Shown piece after piece: positions 31,015 through 42,278 of a DNA stretch of 64,000 nt. Source of the DNA: Ganoderma boninense (taxonomy: Eukaryota > Basidiomycota > Agaricomycetes > Polyporales > Polyporaceae); the NCBI GenBank assembly GCA_002900995.3, contig CM035310.1, forward strand, positions 3,434,096 through 3,498,095, given 5' to 3'. Every line of letters begins with the position of its first letter. Positions within the stretch are counted from its first letter, which is position 1. A program made the translations under genes and the position numbers. The notes beneath the pieces are model-generated. The model saw only the letters and a list, made by a program, of their open reading frames with translations. It was not told where the DNA came from and made no database searches.

Positions 31015-31760
31015 CTAGTCGAAGATCGGGTCCTCCTCCTCCTCGTCGCCCGCCGTGTCCTCCCTCAGTCTCTACGACCCACCCTCCCAAACCGACTCGA
31101 TTCCGTCCTTCCATATCGTGACTGGCCGCCATCCCGCCAGCTCCGCAGCCTTGGAATCCTCCCCCTCCTCGTTGATCCATGCCATGCTCAGCTGGTACCA
31201 CGGTGGGATCACCTCGCCCCTCTCGTCGAACCGCGGCTGCCGGTTGCCGGTAGCGCTGCGCGCGACGTTCGGCAGCGCCGCGGAGAATAGGGGCCCAGGG
31301 ACCGCATTCGCGACGTCGAGTCGCCTCGCCTCCATCTCCTCCGCCGTCGCCTCCTCAAACCGCAGGACCCCGCACCAAATGAGCTCAAGCATCTCCAACG
31401 GCGACGGCGCCCTGCTCGAGCTCAGGTTGCAGAACCGGATGTGCGGCAGCCACCCGGGCAGCTTGGCGGAGAAGGCGAGGAAGACCTTGTCGCGGAACGT
31501 CCCAGGCATGTAGCGCATCTTCACGTTGTCGTTCCCCGAGAATGTGCCTGCATAATGCAAGGTTAGTCAGGACGTGCTGTGTGCAATAAATCCCTGTACT
31601 CACAGATTCCACCGTCGAACAGACCGCGAAGCGTTCCCCGAGCGTACCCGCCATTGGTGGCATAGACGAAGAGCGCACGGCGCTGGGTGGGATATCCGAC
31701 AGCCTCGTTCGAGAAGGTAGAGCGCTGTCGGCCGGGCTGTAGGTTGGTATGGAAGAGCAT
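31015..31760 (-). CDS. Unrecognised conserved gene H, copy 2
   Basis: Exon 1 is 31760-31604 and exon 2 starts at 31547; the intron has GTGAGT and CAG and joins in phase 1. Translation runs from LFHTNLQPGRQRST and FVYATNGGYARGTLRGLFDGG to SGNDNVKMRYMPGTFRDKVF, AFSAKLPGWLPHIRFCNLS, DVANAVPGPLFSAALP and WKDGIESVWEGGS. A TAG at 31074-31072 replaces the Trp codon of copy 1, giving 210 residues. The frame beyond continues into an acidic EDTAGDEEEEDP tail ending at 31015. Copy 1 and copy 2 agree in frame and splice sites, and differences fall mostly at third positions or are conservative, so the gene was real. I do not recognise a domain, signal peptide or membrane segment. The start is uncertain; further 5' exons may exist upstream. 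Confidence 0.55.
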
Positions 31761-31942
31761 TGGGAGCGGGATAGACACGGATTTGTGAACTCAAATACCC
31801 ACGGTCAGTGAATTTATACGAAGTACATACCGTGCACGCATGCGGGGAGGGAGAGAAAGCCTCAAGATGGGCCAACGGGGGGAAGGGGCTGGCCGCTCGA
31901 AGCGTTGGATTAGCGGCCTGTCAAGGACTCGGATGCGGCAGG

Positions 31943-34344
31943 CTACATGCAGAGCGTGCCTGCAAGCAAAGACACACACCGGCAAACACTCCCACCCCGC
32001 AGTTTTGTTCCAACTTCGCGCCCATCGTCGCTTCGCAGTGTCGGGTCCGCCGCCGCTGTGCTCGGGCTCGCATCTGTCATGTCGGCAACCTGAAGTGCCA
32101 AGATCATCTCGATCTCCCCGCCTCCCGGGCGCGATCCAGCACGACTGCCTGGAAACACTGGCACCGCGTAGGATGGCACGACTGCCGTCGGTGCCGGCAA
32201 GCTCGAAGCTTGGGATTTGAGCTTGGAGACGGACCTGGCCCTGAGGAGTCAGCAAGATGCCCAGTGCAACCATGGCGCCACTTCCCGCCGATCCAATGTC
32301 TCGGCAAAACCGGTAGGATGAGCGCGCTCCGCTCCAAGAATTGCGGGAGGCTCCGAGTCGGCGGGACAGGCTCGAGGCGATCGCGAGGACAGCGAGTCGC
32401 AGCGGACACGGCAGGACGGTCCTGGGTGGTTGTGGTCTATGATAGACGAACCTCTGCGAACACTGCAGAGCACAGCTGTCCAACAGGTGAGTCCCGTACC
32501 ACACGCTGCTTGTACTGAGGGAGAGCTTGGGAACCCTGCGCCTGAGTCATCATTGAGTGTGCACGGGGGCTCCGGCCCCCGACCGTGGCGAGGGCTTGGC
32601 GGGGACAGCCTGGAAGGGAAAGACTGCACGCTACTTGGACAGGCGGGACAGCGGAGGGAAGCGATTGCGTGAAGCGATGTCGACGCATCCTTGAGACGGC
32701 CTCGGTATTCGAGCCGATAGGGACCTGTGGTGTTTCAGCAGCAGCACATACGTCAACGAGCACTGCAGTTGGGAACATACTCGCGGTGTCATGCTCTTTC
32801 GACCGCTCCATAACGCAGGTAAATGTGCCGCTCCCTTTCTCGCGGGAACTCCCTCTCCTTCACGGCCCAGCAGCACGTCGCGCTCGAAATCTTGTCTAGA
32901 GCGCACTTGTCCTGTAGTTAGAGCCGGTCAGAGACACGCAGTATGGTGAGAAGTACATCCACGCACCATTCACGGCGGCAACAGCAGCGGGACAAATGTT
33001 GATGTGAAGCGGTGTCTTGGTGAAGCCCGCCACTCTCCAGGCGTTCAGCGACCTACATCACATCGCCTGCTGGTGGGTCAGAAAGCTGGACCAAGCAGTC
33101 GGTTGTCGGATCGAGCCGAGTGCTACTGACTGCATTCCAGCTCTAGCCCCAAGGCAGTACCTGGCCATGTCCTGCGAGTCTGCTTTGGCCGCAGTGGATG
33201 GGTGTGGTGTCGCACCTGAAATGCTGTCAGGTTGCCCGGCGCTGCAGCGAGGGCGAGACGGCCGTGCGCACTGATTTTCCAGCCGCAGCAGCCTAGAGGT
33301 CAGCATCTCGCCTTCATGGCGCTGTCTCCATTATCGCAGGAATGCATCCCAGCATACTGCGAGCCACCCTGCACTCCGAGCCGGTCAGAGGCATGCAGCA
33401 CAGCGAGAATCGCCATGTACATACCGTGTGCGGCGACGGTGCCGACCATATTGATGTGGAGCGGCGCCTTGGCGATTCCCGCTCCCTGCAGACGTTTCGA
33501 GCGGTCCGAGCTTTGTCCTGACGTCAACTGATCCGTGTCGCAGTGCCTGCTGGTGGGTCAGAAAGCTGGACCAAGCAGTCCGCGCTCCGCTGCCAGGACG
33601 CTATCCTCCCGCCTCCGCCCCTGCTCCAGCCGGCAGCATTGCGCCGATCACGACGGCGCACTCCATCCCTTTCGTGAAGGTCGCGTGAGTGCTACGAAAA
33701 CATCACAACGACCGCCGCAAGCGGGAAACGGCTAGGAGAGTGGATGCGCGCTCTCGCACCTCTAAAATCCGCCAGATGCGGATTTTCAACACTCGTCCGG
33801 GTGCAGTAGAGAGACATCAGGAACATAGCACGCAACCCCCGGGAACGTCGAAACAGCCCGCACCGCGCTCGGACGCAGATTCAGGGCGGGGACGGCGTGC
33901 GCAAGTGCGCAGCAATGGAATCGCCATGAAAAGGCGGTTTTTCGCAACCTCGGCAGAGATCGCGGCGAGAACGACCTCGGACGGCGCGCAATGTGCACGG
34001 GAACCAGGAAGCTTGATTGCGATGAAACCGAATGCGTACAGAAGGAGCTACGACGGATTTTTGGGCTCCGGGCCTACAGAATTCACCCCCAACGACCCGT
34101 ATCTGCTCGATTGGCTTCAAAACGCACGGTCGAGCCCCCAGGACGCATAGACTCAATAAAACCGGTACGCAGTGGAAATCCGGCAGTTGAGGAAATCGGG
34201 CTGCCCGGCGTGCCAATGGGTCGGGGCTTTTGGAGCGCGAGTTGAAGGGCTCAGGACGCCGTCGCAGCGGCAGAACGGGTGTGGAGACCGTCCCGCTGGT
34301 CTTGGATGCTCGTTATGCAGGCGAGGAAGGCGGGAGTTTTCGAA
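31943..34344. other. Single-copy spacer with a decayed internal duplication
   Basis: No gene was recognised in about 2.4 kb. The frames seen (for example 31808-32518 on plus) have no domain. If gap 1 (25696-25795) mirrors this block, it should hold the counterpart of this stretch. The region contains the degenerate duplication described at 32921-33580. Confidence 0.45.
32921..33580. repeat. Degenerate tandem duplication, period about 470 bp
   Basis: A 35-base stretch beginning CCTGCTGGTGGGTCAGAAAG is exact at about 33067 and 33546. Upstream of each are matching diverged pieces: GAGCCGGTCAGAG (about 32921 and 33379), then a TTGATGTGRAGCGG piece (about 33000 and 33454). Together they form two copies of one sequence. 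Confidence 0.7.
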
Positions 34345-35659
34345 TAATGGCAGAATTTCTTGGCGTGCGAGGCAGGAGACCGCCGAGGTGGAGCGTGGGC
34401 GGGTGCTTCTGCCCGTCTGGCCGGCTCGTCCTGTCCGCTGCATTGTTGCTCTATCGCTCCACAGTCAGCAATGACAGACGGTGGACGGTAATCAAGCACA
34501 AGCACGCACTCCTTGAGCCTGGCTCTCATCATGGTGGCCTGGCGTGAAGGAGCTAGCGCCTCCCGGGGCTCGTTCAAACACAAACATATGCAGTATTATA
34601 GCGGCACGCACCTGTTTCGAAGGGATTCTGGCCCTCAAACGATGCCTATGGGAAGCCATGCAGCAGTGCATGGACGTGTGCCTGGTGAATGCACACCGCC
34701 GATAGCGACAGCAGTGGAATGCGGACAGCGCAGCACATAGGTGGTTACGTGTTGATGCAAAGGGACCTGTTTGCGAGCCGGGATGGGCGGACAGGTGGAG
34801 GCGAGAAGGATCGCTTGGAGAAGCGACGCCGGATTGAAACAGCGGCGTCCGTGAGCCCGAGCCGCCCGCCCAACCTTGGACGCGTAAGTTCTGGCATTGC
34901 AAGCCGTCGGGTCGGATGAGGACGGTAGCGAATCAAGTGGTCCGTGCACACATCTGCTGGTATAAAAGGCAGGGAGAAAGACGGTGACATCCCCTACTTC
35001 CAAACATCCCATGCACGCACTCACCCGTCCATCCGTCGGTATGTGTATGCACGCCTTTCGATTAGCATGTACATCCGGCTGATACCAGCATGTTGCTGGC
35101 TCGCTGTGTGCAGAATGGGGGCTGATGGCACTGCTGAACGGCGACCGAACAGACATTTGTTGTGGTAAGTGTCTTCTTCCCGGGAAGAGATGCACACTCG
35201 TATTTTACCGGGACGTGCTTCACAGATGGCGCAACTGGGGGCTACATAGTGTGCGAGCAACAGTGCTCCTGAAGGGCGCGAGCGCGGCCGGTGGAGGGGT
35301 AAGTGGGACTTGAAGCGGAATGCCAATGCTGTGCGCCTCATGGTGCGTGCGCTCTGGAACTTCCGGAGAGTCGAGTGGGCGAGAGCGCGCGGAAAGGTCA
35401 TCGTAGCAGCATTTTGGAGCACGTACACAGCATGCTCGGTAAGCGAGAAATGCGGACTGTCTCGCAGCGGCCATGTCAGAAGGCAGCGCAGACGAGGGAA
35501 TGCCGAGGGTTGGGAATGGGTGCGCGATCAGATTTTGAGGTGTCGAGGCTTCCTTAGAGGAAGGGCGCGTCGCAACACGAGCGAATGAGCTGGCACGCAC
35601 GCACCAAGCAGGCACGACACACGGAAGGAGTCGGAGGTCTGCGGGACAGCAGTGGAGCT
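34345..35659. repeat. Linker block L, copy 2
   Basis: Collinear with 25796-27055. It has the same TATA-like GGTATAAAAGGCAGGG at about 34969 and the same ATG plus GTATGT downstream. Many single-base indels separate the copies, increasingly so toward the gap at 36818. Confidence 0.65.
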
Positions 35660-36060
35660 CGGAGAAGGTGCGATAGTGTTGTGTTCTGGTGACGTGGTGC
35701 TATGGTGCTGCAAAGATGTAAAACACAGACTATAGATACGCGAGACAATCACTGCTTGCGCGAGGTGGGTGCGAGGTCGGCGCTCGGAGTCGGAGAGGTG
35801 TTAACCGGTCCACCGTCGACGATCTTGTCAGAGCTGGACAAAGGTAAATTCGGAGAGAGGGGGGGATTGTCAGTGAGGACCCTGGTTTAGATGGGGAAAA
35901 CCGTTCTTGAGCGACGAGAAGGATGTTGCCTTTCTTTCGAACCAGACGTCGGGGGTGGATTTGAGGCTGGCGGAGGGCCCGAAGACAAGGCTGGGAAACA
36001 TTGCTCTGTGAAAACGGATGCTCTGTAAGTGCTTTATGCGTTTCAGGGGGTGCGCCATGA
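35660..36060 (-). pseudogene. BTB relic E'' (third copy)
   Basis: Matches E' (27056-27498) but with frequent one-base gains and losses. PLKRIKH, PDVWF and the FRI...GLL segment are split over frames, and the start ATG is lost by a one-base deletion near 36076. It shares the QDLAHLLRVLL deletion and the exon 2 truncation of E'. Confidence 0.72.
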
Positions 36061-36169
36061 GGTGTCTGGGTCAGACTGGGGCGAGACCCCGGGGATGACG
36101 CGATTTACGATCAGCGCTGGGCGTGCTGCATGGATGGTAGTGTCACGGGGACGTGATGGTGACTGGCAT

Positions 36170-36817
36170 TTTCTTAATGCAATAGCAATTTCCCCAAAAA
36201 TTGATCCCCTCTCTGTCCTTGCTCCTCTCCTGCAAGTCCCCAAGCAATGCACACAGGTCGACCTCGGATCGTTCTCGCCTGAAGGATCGGCCCAGTCCCA
36301 CCGGGGGGCCGCGGCCCTCCGGAGGTGCGTTGGCGGAGAAGAACTCGTCCGCCGTGTGCGTCGAGAGGTGCGCGAAACTGTCCACGAGCACCACATTGTT
36401 TTATGCAGCTGGGGAGCGACACGGCCACTCTTCCGCCGGCTGGCAGGGCGGGGTGGGCTTACCGCAGGTGAGGAGGTGCACGAAAGGGAGAGTTCCCCTC
36501 GCGCTCGACGCGACGCACGCGCGTCATTTCCCGTTGAGGTCCTGCGCAGAGTTGTTCACGCCCCCGTTTCGTGCTCACCCAAACAAGAGGGCACTGCCCC
36601 GGTAGCTGCACTGTGAGGGCGTGGGGGGAGATGACGGCGTCGGTGGCGGGAGGTACACTCCGATGAAGTGCACGGGCTTAGTCAAAACTTCGGTTGTGGG
36701 GATGGGCGAGACAAAGCGGCGAGGAGGTCGGGAAGGGTTGGGGGGCTTTTCAGGGATGCGGAAAGGGGTTTGGGTTTAGGACTTTTGGGGGGGGGTATTG
36801 TGTGGCCCCATCTCCCT
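36170..36817 (-). pseudogene. BTB relic F'' cut by the assembly gap
   Basis: Collinear with F' (27600-28240). The pieces corresponding to CMTM, CGKP and DLKRCMDAR can be followed with constant indels. It ends at the N run, where quality seems worst (a run of nine G at 36787). Confidence 0.68.
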
Positions 36818-36917
36818 NNNNNNNNNNNNNNNNNNNNNNNNNNNNNNNNNNNNNNNNNNNNNNNNNNNNNNNNNNNNNNNNNNNNNNNNNNNNNNNNNNN
36901 NNNNNNNNNNNNNNNNN
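36818..36917. other. Assembly gap (100 N)
   Basis: Exactly 100 N. The left side is BTB relic F''; the right side is the 3' part of the double-psi beta-barrel gene. The remaining part of block copy 3 and the end of that gene are missing. Confidence 0.98.
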
Positions 36918-37423
36918 TCCGCAAGCTGCTCGAACCGACGGGGAGAGGTCGACGCTGGCCACGGCACACGTCGGGCAGGTGTCCTCGACGGCGACGGTCA
37001 CCACTTCAGAGCCGTCCGCGGTCGTCACCTTGATCTGCCGGCCGCACATCGGGTTCCTGTTTCACGCCACATGTCCGTCAGTTCCAGTTCCAGAACGCGC
37101 AAGACGGACAGGGAAATTGTGTGGGGGGGAAGAGGGGAGGTACACACAGGTTGGGGTTGGTGCCGGCGCCGGGGAAGGACTGGATGGTGTGGATGTCGAT
37201 GGCGACGACGAAGTCCGCGTCGGTGTTGTAGACGCCGCACGAGCCGAGCCCGGGGTAGTAGTACGTTGCTGTTCACGCAATTAGTCAATCGATCAGTTCT
37301 TGGTTCGATATTGCAGCATAGACGGGGAGAGTACGCACCGTCACCACCGGTGAAGGACATGTCCTGCCCGAAGCCAATCGCGGCGGCAGAGAGAACGGCG
37401 AGGGCGGCGATGAAAAAGCGCAT
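36918..37423 (-). CDS. Secreted double-psi beta-barrel (RlpA/expansin-like) protein, 3' end in gap
   Basis: Exons 37423-37339, 37268-37148 and 37056-36918 join in frame. A signal peptide (MRFFIAALAVLSAAAIGFGQ) is followed by ATYYYPGLGSCGVYNTDADF, then HTIQSFPGAGTNPN, NPMCGRQIKVTTADGS and VEDTCPTCAVASVDLSPS. This is the DPBB_1/RlpA-like fold of small secreted fungal proteins related to expansins and barwin, with the conserved Cys pairs. The family is extracellular and carbohydrate- or wall-associated, and often lacks proven catalysis. Directly before the gap the frame slips by one base where a LSPSVFEQLA-type end is expected, probably poor sequence at a contig edge. It is unrelated to the BTB array and marks its interruption. 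Confidence 0.85.
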
Positions 37424-38475
37424 GGTGGGTAAGTGCCGGTGGGTGGTTCGGTTGGGGGAGAGCGTGCGTGTTCGCGGCGGGTTTATGTAGTCATTGGACA
37501 GGTATGTGTGCGCCGGAGCCGTGTGCTAGGCGGAAAGGAGGGATGGGATGCGTAGAACTAGCCCTCCGAGCGGGGCCACACCGGGACCGACTAGAAGAGT
37601 GGACTTGTGGACGAGCCAGGTGCAGCCATCAAGGCTGTGCTGGAAAGTCGTCCGGTAGCGTGAGTCCAGCATGGCTACGCGGAGATGCATATGCACCTGG
37701 ATGTGCTGCTCCCGTATGGATACGAGAGGTATTGGCAGGATTCCTAATTTTCCCGTGGCTGACGCTGAATGACTGCATGTGCGGAACTGCGAGACTTCCG
37801 AAGGCGGGAGTGTTCGTCAGGCGTTGAGAACGCTACGACGGTACTCACCATGCGGGACCGCAGATCGCTAACGAGAACGGCGGATGGCGTCCGCGGTGGT
37901 GTTGTCAAGGGAATGAAAGCAGCGGGAGGCCATGGGAACATGACGAAAAGTGGATGTTTTGTCTGGGCGGCCGAGATCAGGACGACGCTGCGGTCCATGA
38001 TCAACACACGCATGGCTCACCTTTTGTCCACTTGTAGCCGTTACACAGTCATGCCATATCCACACTGTTCAGTCCGGATTCAAGAGTCTCAATGCCAAGA
38101 CTCCGACTGTACTGGTTGCGGAACCTCATGGTCGCTGCCAACATGACGGCAGGACGACCAGCAAATCGAATTGATGAGTACTTGCCAGCAGCGGAGTTGC
38201 ATTCATATAGAGTCTTGACGTCGTGAACGAATAAAGGAGTTCTATAGCCCTTGTAAATCCGTGGAAAGAGATTAAAATTCTCTAGGACTGGGAGAGTCGA
38301 TTAAACTGAAGAAGAGACCAGGAAGGTACGAGCGAGTCGGACATGCGAATGAGGGAGAAGGGATCTTCGGAAACAACCGGCTGTCGCGTGACCGTGTGAC
38401 GGAACCTCGATGTACGCGCGGCTCCGAGTTCGAGGCCAGACGACCTCCTCTTGCTCTCCCCCACTGTGTTCCACG
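37424..38475. other. Intergenic; BTB promoter sites at its right end
   Basis: No gene was recognised. GTGAC sites at 38388 and 38396 lie 76-88 bp before the BTB start at 38476, as elsewhere in the family. Confidence 0.5.
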
Positions 38476-39619
38476 ATGCCAAACCCCACCACTACTCGCG
38501 AACCGAAGCGTACGAGGCCCTCTGACGATACGCAAGACACGGATTCATCGACGTCCTCTTCTGCTAGTTCCACCCTCATGCTTCGTCGACACACCGACTT
38601 CTGGTTCCAGGATGGCAACATCGTGCTCGTGGCTCGGCGCACGGGTTTTCGCATCTACCGTGGCCTGCTCTCCTCTCAGTCAACAGTTTTTTCGGACATG
38701 TTCTCCTCAGCGACCTCTAACTCCGAGGAGACCTTCAACGGGTGCCCGGTCGTACACCTCTCTGGCTCACCGCACGACCTCGCCCATCTCCTCAACGTCC
38801 TCGTCCCTAAGAAGCGCATATAGTGAGTGTTTTCTCGCCTTTATTAGCGCGATCAACCCATGCACCCTGTTTCTTTTGCGTGCAGTGTCTTTTTCTATCA
38901 GTTACCAGGCGACGGATGGAGATCCAGTCCGCACTTTCGAGGAGGTCTCGGCTCTAGTGCGTCTGGCGCGTAAGTACGACATCCAAGCAATCCAAGACCA
39001 AGCTCTTGCTTCCCTTCGGCTTCTCGACTTCACAAGCGGCTTTGCTACCTTCTGCAAGAGCTTTTCGAAAAAGAAGCTCATCAATATGCCTGCAGAGTCT
39101 ATCGGCGCGGTTCACCTTGCGCGTTTGACAGACACCCCATCCATGCTCCCTCTGGCTTTGTACAACTGCGCGTACCTTGGTACCGCCGTCTTCGATGGCT
39201 GGAAGCGACGCGACGGCACTATCGAGGAGCTCTCCCCCGCTGACCTCCAACGGTGCATCAACGGTCGCATCATCCTCAGCCGGGAGCAGTTCTCCTTGCT
39301 CCTGCGGCTCTTCAGGGCTACTGCGCACCCCGAATGCAACTATCCTGAACACTGCGAGGAGGGTCTCCAGAAGGTGCACGACGCGGTGGTCCCTGCGTGG
39401 GCTTCGACAGGCTACCAAGCGCTCGCGGACTGGACGGGCGCGCTGCGGAGCTATGTGTCCAAGTACGACCTATGCGAGCTCTGCGGGGAGATGCTCTTGG
39501 ACCGGAACCGGCGGGAGCGGAGGAAGGTGTGGAACAGGCTTCCGGAAATCTTCGGCGTCGAGGTCAAACAGTGGGGGGAGCCCGAGTCCGAGTCCGAGGA
39601 TGAATTCGAGGACGAGTGA
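38476..39619 (+). CDS. BTB/POZ protein
   Basis: Exon 1 is 38476-38822 and exon 2 is 38902-39619, giving 354 residues. Order: EPKRTRPSDD, RRHTDFWFQDGNIVLVARRT, the BTB domain to LLNVLVPKKRI, the phase-2 intron with GTGAGT donor, ALVRLARKYDIQAIQDQALA, AVHLARLTDTPSMLPLALYNC, DGWKRRDGTIEELS, CNYPEHC (CX5C), CELC (CX2C), LLDRNRRERRKVWNRLPEIF and GVEVKQWGEPE with a Glu-rich tail. The closest relative in the window is 43923-45085, with the same KRRDGT and acidic end. A BTB adaptor role is inferred. An alternative TGCAG acceptor 15 bp upstream is possible but would add residues not seen in relatives. Confidence 0.9.
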
Positions 39620-40129
39620 GTGTGAGCGAGACTGACTTTCACTTCTTGATCATGAACGTATTCCCCTCCCCCACTCCCCCTTTCCTGCTTGCGTCCGATG
39701 GCGAGCACTGTCCGTCCTGGTGCATACAGCACTTCCTGCCTAGCGAAGCGCTTCTGTTCTGGTGCCCGGCTTGACTGGACGAGCTTCCGTTTGACTCATT
39801 CGACGATGCGTACGGTTGCTCTTCTGTGATGTCTGTGTAGCTCCGGATTCGTCATGTGCTTGCTCCTTGCTCTCAGATGTGTGTGGTCGTTGATGTGTCA
39901 ATAGACAAGGGGTTTTTCTCCAGGATTTCAGCGGAGTCTAGAGGTCAAATTACTTGCCACCAATCAAAAACAGGTGGGACAAGCTCGACAAGCTCAAGCA
40001 AGCAGGGCCGCCCATGCACAAGGCCTTTCCCTTGTCACGGTCGCTTCGCTCGTGTTCTGCTCGACTGCGGTCCTTCCCCTCATGTGCGCTCGCCTGAACG
40101 CTGGTTCGCGACGCCATGGCCGTACTTGC
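39620..40129. other. Intergenic, nothing seen
   Basis: No coding exon or repeat was recognised between the BTB gene and the BTB relic. Confidence 0.4.
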
Positions 40130-40740
40130 TCCTTGGATAGCTTCGAGCGATATGATGGCTTCCGGCTTCCCCGCGGCTTGGCCAGCCTCACCGGCAACAA
40201 CACCGCTGCTCTCTGTATATTTTCGGGCTTGCCCTCTCCCAGTCGACCGGAAGCCGTGTCTTCAACGTCAATATCCGATGGCGACGAGCCGTTCGCGGGA
40301 TGCTGGTTCACCAATGTCTCATTCTGCTGCCTGAACGTGATAACGGTACATCTTCTTGTTCCGTCGGCGCCGTCGACGTCGTCAAGTTCGCTCGCCTACC
40401 GGACGCCGCCACGCTACTCTCCGAGGCTCTCTGTGACTGTTCTCTATTCCCTCACACCTGGTGGCAGCAGACTTCTCGACGACTCGACGCATGGGGACGA
40501 GAACATCGAGCAGCTCGCCGTCGACGACCTCCGCCGGTGCCTCGGCTCGCACTGCCTCCTTGCGTGTTGGGCGGCATCTCTCCCGTCATGCGTCTTTCCG
40601 GCAGGCACGCGGCTGGCTTGAGGCCTACAGGACGCTATGCCCTGCCTGCTCTCGCGACAGTGCACCCGGGACGACCCCGATGCGCATCCGGGCAAGCAGT
40701 AGCCCTGAGCCTGAAGGAACTGGGGGCTGATGATCGAAGA
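40130..40740 (+). pseudogene. Strongly decayed BTB relic
   Basis: Family order is kept but scattered over frames. SFERYDGFRLPRG and NTTALCIFSGL match the FERHDEFWLPDG and FRIYRSL of the neighbour at 41161. GAVDVVKFARLPDAATLLSE matches NLARLTDTPSLLPL, then DLRRCLGSH and a final CPAC (CX2C). No complete exon remains. It is clearly a dead sister of the 41161 gene, much older than the E/F/G relics. Confidence 0.7.
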
Positions 40741-41160
40741 AATCATCCAGCAAAAGGAGGGAGAAACAGACGATGCTAGTGAGCACGGGGCGGTGTGCGA
40801 GAAGGCGCTATCGCGGATGCAGGTAAACTGACGGGAGAGGTACATATGCTCGTAGGCCTTGTGCCCGAGCTCTTCGAGTTGGGATTTCCGATTCCAGTCG
40901 CCCGTGGGGTTGTGGAGGCGGGGAATGACATCCGAGTTGTAAGTAGACGGCGAGGACATGTAAAAAGGTTCGTGGCAGGCTCGCATTATGTTTGTACTGG
41001 GGTGGGATTCCGCAGGCAAATTTGAACTTCGAAAACCACCAGCCAGCGCGTGACTAGATGATGGGACAAATCCGAACAAACAAGCGACGGTGCTGTGTGC
41101 TGCGGCCGCCTCGCGGCCGTTGGCCTCGTCGATATCACTGCCCTGAACACTTTGCGTACA

Positions 41161-42278
41161 ATGTCTGGTGAGCACCTGCTGGCCAAGCGCGCCTCACTTG
41201 GGGCTCCTTCCAGCTCTGCTTCATCTACATCTTCCTTTGAGCGGCATGATGAATTCTGGCTTCCAGATGGAAACCTCATTCTCGTCGCGAACGAGACCAC
41301 CGCGTTCCGCATCTATCGCTCGCTCATCGCCTCCCAGTCGACCGTCTTCGAGGACATGTTTACCGCCTCTACATCAAACGATGACGAGCTCTACGAGGGA
41401 TGTCCGGTCGTGCACTTGTCGGACTCCCCTCAAGACTTCGCTCATCTCCTCCGAGTGCTGCTTCCAAAGTCTCGACGGCTGTACGTCTCTTCATCCTGTC
41501 CCCGCGCCGTTGAGAGACAGTGTCTGATCCCATCTTATGGTCTTACAGGTACCACGGCACGAGTCCTCGCACGTTCCACGAGATCTCCGCCGTCATCCGC
41601 CTCGCGCACAAATACCATATCCAGGACGTGCAGGACCAAGCCCTCGCCTCTCTCCGAACGGGCTTGTTTTCTCCTACCTTCGACGACTGGTTCAAGCGGC
41701 CCTCCGTGGAATGTATAGCATACGTGAAGGAATCTTCGGCGATTGCCATCGTGAACCTCGCCCGCCTCACCGACACCCTTTCGCTGCTGCCGGGGCCGCT
41801 CTACACCTGCGCCCATCTCGAGGGAAAGGTCCTCGACGGCTGGACGCGCGAGGACGGCACTGTCGAGCATCTGTCCATGGGGGACCTGCGGCGGTGCCTG
41901 AACACCCACCGGGTGCTCGTGCTCGAGATGATGTTCTTGCCAGCGCGCATCTTCACATTGGACGGCCACGTCGAGGCATGCGCGACCGCGGCACGGTGCC
42001 GGCTCGCGTGCCAGCGCGTGCTGGTGCGCATCATGAGCTCGGAGATGGCCCCGGGGAGGCGGGTGCTCTGGAGCTGGAACACCACCATCCAGCAGATGGT
42101 CGAGGGCAAGGACGGCGACGAGCTGACGGTCTGCAAGGCGTGCGAGAAGGTGCTGTTGGAGAGGAACCGGCGAGAGAGGTGGCTGCTTTGGAAGAAGCTG
42201 CCGGAGATATTTGATATCACGGTTGATGGTTGGGGGTCAGAAACGGGGGACGAGGGCGAGGGTACAACGAATGCCTAG
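41161..42278 (+). CDS. BTB/POZ protein, WLPDGN subtype
   Basis: Exon 1 is 41161-41480 and exon 2 is 41549-42278, giving 349 residues. The phase-2 intron has a GTACGT donor. The head is short (LLAKRASLG) and only weakly basic. The BTB domain runs from RHDEFWLPDGNLILVANETT to LLRVLLPKSRR. Then AVIRLAHKYHIQDVQDQALA, IVNLARLTDTLSLLPGPLYTC, DGWTREDGTVEHLS, CATAARC (CX5C), CKAC (CX2C), LLERNRRERWLLWKKLPEIF and ITVDGWG. It shares WLPDGN, DTLSLLPG and the GTACGT donor with 51542-52676. One GTGAC lies at 41050, 111 bp upstream. Confidence 0.9.

Noticed and set aside
31808..32518. 236- and 237-codon overlapping frames on both strands
   Set aside because: Neither has a domain or family-like composition; they coincide in a GC-rich stretch and look like chance open frames.
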